A stretch of DNA of 16,679 nt from an uncultured Prevotellaceae bacterium (GTDB lineage Bacteria; Bacteroidota; Bacteroidia; Bacteroidales; Bacteroidaceae). Position numbers and translations under genes: made by a program. The notes beneath the pieces are model-generated. The model worked only from the letters and a program-made list of their open reading frames with translations, did not search any database and was not told where the DNA came from. The DNA lies in the NCBI GenBank assembly GCA_937877625.1, contig CALFJG010000037.1, positions 1 through 16,679 of the forward strand, given 5' to 3'. Of the stretch, positions 15,681-16,679 are shown in pieces; the first letter of the stretch is position 1; every line of letters begins with the position of its first letter.

Positions 15681-15699
15681 AAAAAACAAATCTCCTACC

Positions 15700-15894
15700 C
15701 TCTCAGGGTTATAGGGCTTGTGTTCGTTTTGTTGAAAACGAAGAGAAAACAAGTCTTATAACCTCTCAGGGTTATAGGGCTTGTGTTCGTTTCATTGAAA
15801 ACGAAAAGAAAACAAGTCTCCTACCCTCTCAGGGTTATAGGGCTTGTGGTAGTTTTGTTGAAAACGAAGAGAAAACAAGTCCTATAACCTCTCA
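15700..15894. repeat. 63-bp tandem repeat, three units plus a partial
   Basis: Units start at 15700, 15763 and 15826, with a truncated fourth at 15889; the period is exactly 63 bp. Each unit reads CTCTCAGGGTTATAGGGCTT then a hairpin (in unit 1 TTCGTTTT-GTTG-AAAACGAA, 15723-15742) flanked by CTTGT/ACAAG. Unit ends alternate between CCTACC- and TATAAC-type junctions. The period is divisible by three, so a frame stays open (15611-15901) with a 21-residue repeat, but there is no start context or known protein; I treat it as non-coding. Confidence 0.9.
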
Positions 15895-15913
15895 AATATA
15901 AATCTTGTATGTT

Positions 15914-16364
15914 TCGGAAGTAGTGAAAGCCTACGGGTGATACACGTATAGCACGCTCTGGGAGCGCAGGTGTCTGGGAGCGCAGGTGTATGGGAACGCA
16001 GGCATCTGGGAGTGCAGGTGTATGGGAGCGCAGGTGTATGGGAGCGCAGGTGTATGGGAGCGCAGGCTTCTGGGAGCGCAGGCGGCTCGCCTGCATTCTC
16101 TTGCACGCGGCTCAATGTCGGAGCGCAGGCGGCTCGCCTGCAATGCCCGTATGGGCAAAAGCTACGCCTGTAAGGTTATGTTTTTCTGCCCTTACGGGCA
16201 TTGCACGCGAGGCCGCGTGCGCTCCGGCATACGGCTCGCCCTTACAGGGTTATAGCCATCAGCCCAGGGCAGCACCCTGGGTATGCGGCAGGAGGGGTAT
16301 GCGCCCTGGGTATGCGGCAGGAGGGGTATGCACCCTATGTATGCGGCAGGAGGTATATGCGCCC
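15914..16364. repeat. GC-rich dispersed repeat, copy 2 (expanded form)
   Basis: A direct repeat of 705-996, 451 bp against 292 bp. The difference of 159 bp is almost exactly accounted for by six extra 16-bp units (96 bp) and two extra 29-bp units (58 bp). Outside these the copies are closely similar, including the CAATGCCCGTATGGGC / GCCCTTACGGGCATTG inverted pair. Several open frames cross it on both strands; none looks like a protein. Confidence 0.85.
15960..16087. repeat. 16-bp tandem repeat, eight units
   Basis: Eight consecutive 16-bp units of GGGAGCGCAGGTGTAT or close variants, starting every 16 bp from 15960 to 16072. The last unit (GGGAGCGCAGGCGGCT) leads into the hairpin GCAGGCG-GCT-CGCCTGC. 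Copy 1 has two such units (750-781). Confidence 0.92.
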
Positions 16365-16368
16365 TGTA
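16282..16368. repeat. 29-bp tandem repeat, three units
   Basis: Units start at 16282, 16311 and 16340, each opening with TATGCGGCAGGAGG and continuing with (GG)TATGC(G/A)CCCT. Copy 1 of the dispersed repeat has a single such unit near 973-996. Confidence 0.88.
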
Positions 16369-16450
16369 AGAGCAACAGCATTGCTACGCCTCTGCCCCCC
16401 TTTAGGGCGATTATATAGGACGCATATTTCTCAGGGCATCGCTCTGGGTT

Positions 16451-16577
16451 GGCTTCTCGTCGCCCAAATCTGGCTTCTCATTGCCATAGGTTTGCTTCTT
16501 GCCGGCCAGAGCTGATTCCTCGTTCCCCGGGGGTTGACTCCTCGCCGGCCCGGGTTGGCTTCTCGTCGCCCCTTTCG
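16451..16577. repeat. Degenerate tandem repeat of about 21 bp, roughly six units
   Basis: Successive 20-22-bp segments start with GGCTTCTCGTCGCC, GGCTTCTCATTGCC, GCTTCTTGCCGGCC, GATTCCTCGTTCCC, GACTCCTCGCCGGCC and GGCTTCTCGTCGCC. The units are imperfect but the spacing is regular. A plus-strand frame across it has no protein features. Confidence 0.65.
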
Positions 16578-16626
16578 GGGTTTCTACACTGTTTCCGAAA
16601 CTTGAAGAAATCTCTAATTAAGAATT

Positions 16627-16679
16627 ATTGGTGTCCGCTAAAACTCAAATGAGCAAAAATTATCTTCCGCAATGCCGAT
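16627..16679 (+). mobile_element. Left end of a second ISL3-like element running off the window
   Basis: TATTGGTGTCCGCTAAAA at 16627-16644 pairs with the right end at 671-688 with one mismatch, and similarity continues inward for about 20 bp with scattered differences. The orientation is that of a left end whose transposase would lie beyond 16679, in the same direction as the copy at 1-688. No coding sequence of it is visible, so this is inferred from the terminal repeat. Confidence 0.6.

Noticed and set aside
15700..15894. CRISPR array
   Set aside because: The whole 63-bp unit is repeated, including the part that would be the spacer, and no cas gene is nearby.
15611..15901. Small protein with a 21-residue repeat
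   Set aside because: The frame stays open only because the tandem period is divisible by three; its start lies in a hairpin relic and it has no recognisable domain.
15970..16515. Proteins with short repeats in copy 2
   Set aside because: Several overlapping frames on both strands cover the same 16-bp array; none has a start context or domain.
1..16679. Circular element closed through the IS
   Set aside because: The left edge starts mid-transposase and the right edge has only about 50 bp of an IS left end, so several hundred bases would be missing, and the flanks show no shared target duplication.

Overview
The window reads as chromosomal DNA from a Bacteroidales bacterium, most likely Prevotellaceae or a close relative. 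This rests on the gene families present (a DUF349-repeat protein, surE and lpxB near each other, a secreted M6 protease with BspA-type leucine-rich repeats and a YDLQGR...GVYIVGGKKV tail, and an HTH protein ending in EIRIFYDNGTYESF), on three upstream boxes matching the Bacteroidetes -7 consensus TAnnTTTG, and on the absence of Shine-Dalgarno sequences at most starts. Genus is inferred from recall only.

Layout. (1) 1-688: the 3' part of an ISL3-family insertion sequence, with its transposase C-terminus and right inverted end. (2) 705-1369: a GC-rich dispersed repeat, a 21-bp perfect hairpin and a MITE-like element with terminal inverted repeats (copy A). (3) 1482-3965: a two-gene type II restriction-modification system: an Eco47II-like endonuclease, then a C5-cytosine methyltransferase with an N-terminal HTH-like region and a long C-terminal extension. 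(4) 4125-4223: a 17-bp hairpin and a half copy of the MITE-like element (copy C). (5) 4243-7155, minus strand: a secreted M6 metalloprotease. (6) 7156-7723: an AT-rich spacer with an isolated IS-end-like sequence and a 70-bp near-palindrome. (7) 7724-9994, minus strand: a DUF349 protein with an in-frame 18-bp tandem repeat. (8) 10164-12362: surE and lpxB, separated by MITE-like copy B. (9) 12423-13667: an unrecognised 414-codon gene. (10) 14050-14673, minus strand: an HTH regulator with candidate operators. (11) 14796-16626: about 1.8 kb without a credible gene but full of repeats: an AT-rich tract, a hairpin-element relative, another isolated IS end, a 63-bp tandem repeat and a second, expanded copy of the GC-rich repeat. 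(12) 16627-16679: the left end of what looks like a second copy of the same IS.

How it fits together. lpxB (lipid A synthesis) and surE (nucleotide phosphatase) are housekeeping genes, and the DUF349 gene probably is too. The R-M pair is a self-contained restriction unit inserted among dispersed repeats. The unknown gene and the repeat-rich right third look accessory. I see no CRISPR array, tRNA, rRNA or prophage. The most distinctive feature is the density of dispersed and tandem repeats: at least three unrelated families occur two or more times in 16.7 kb, and the two GC-rich copies differ in length almost entirely through tandem-repeat copy number.
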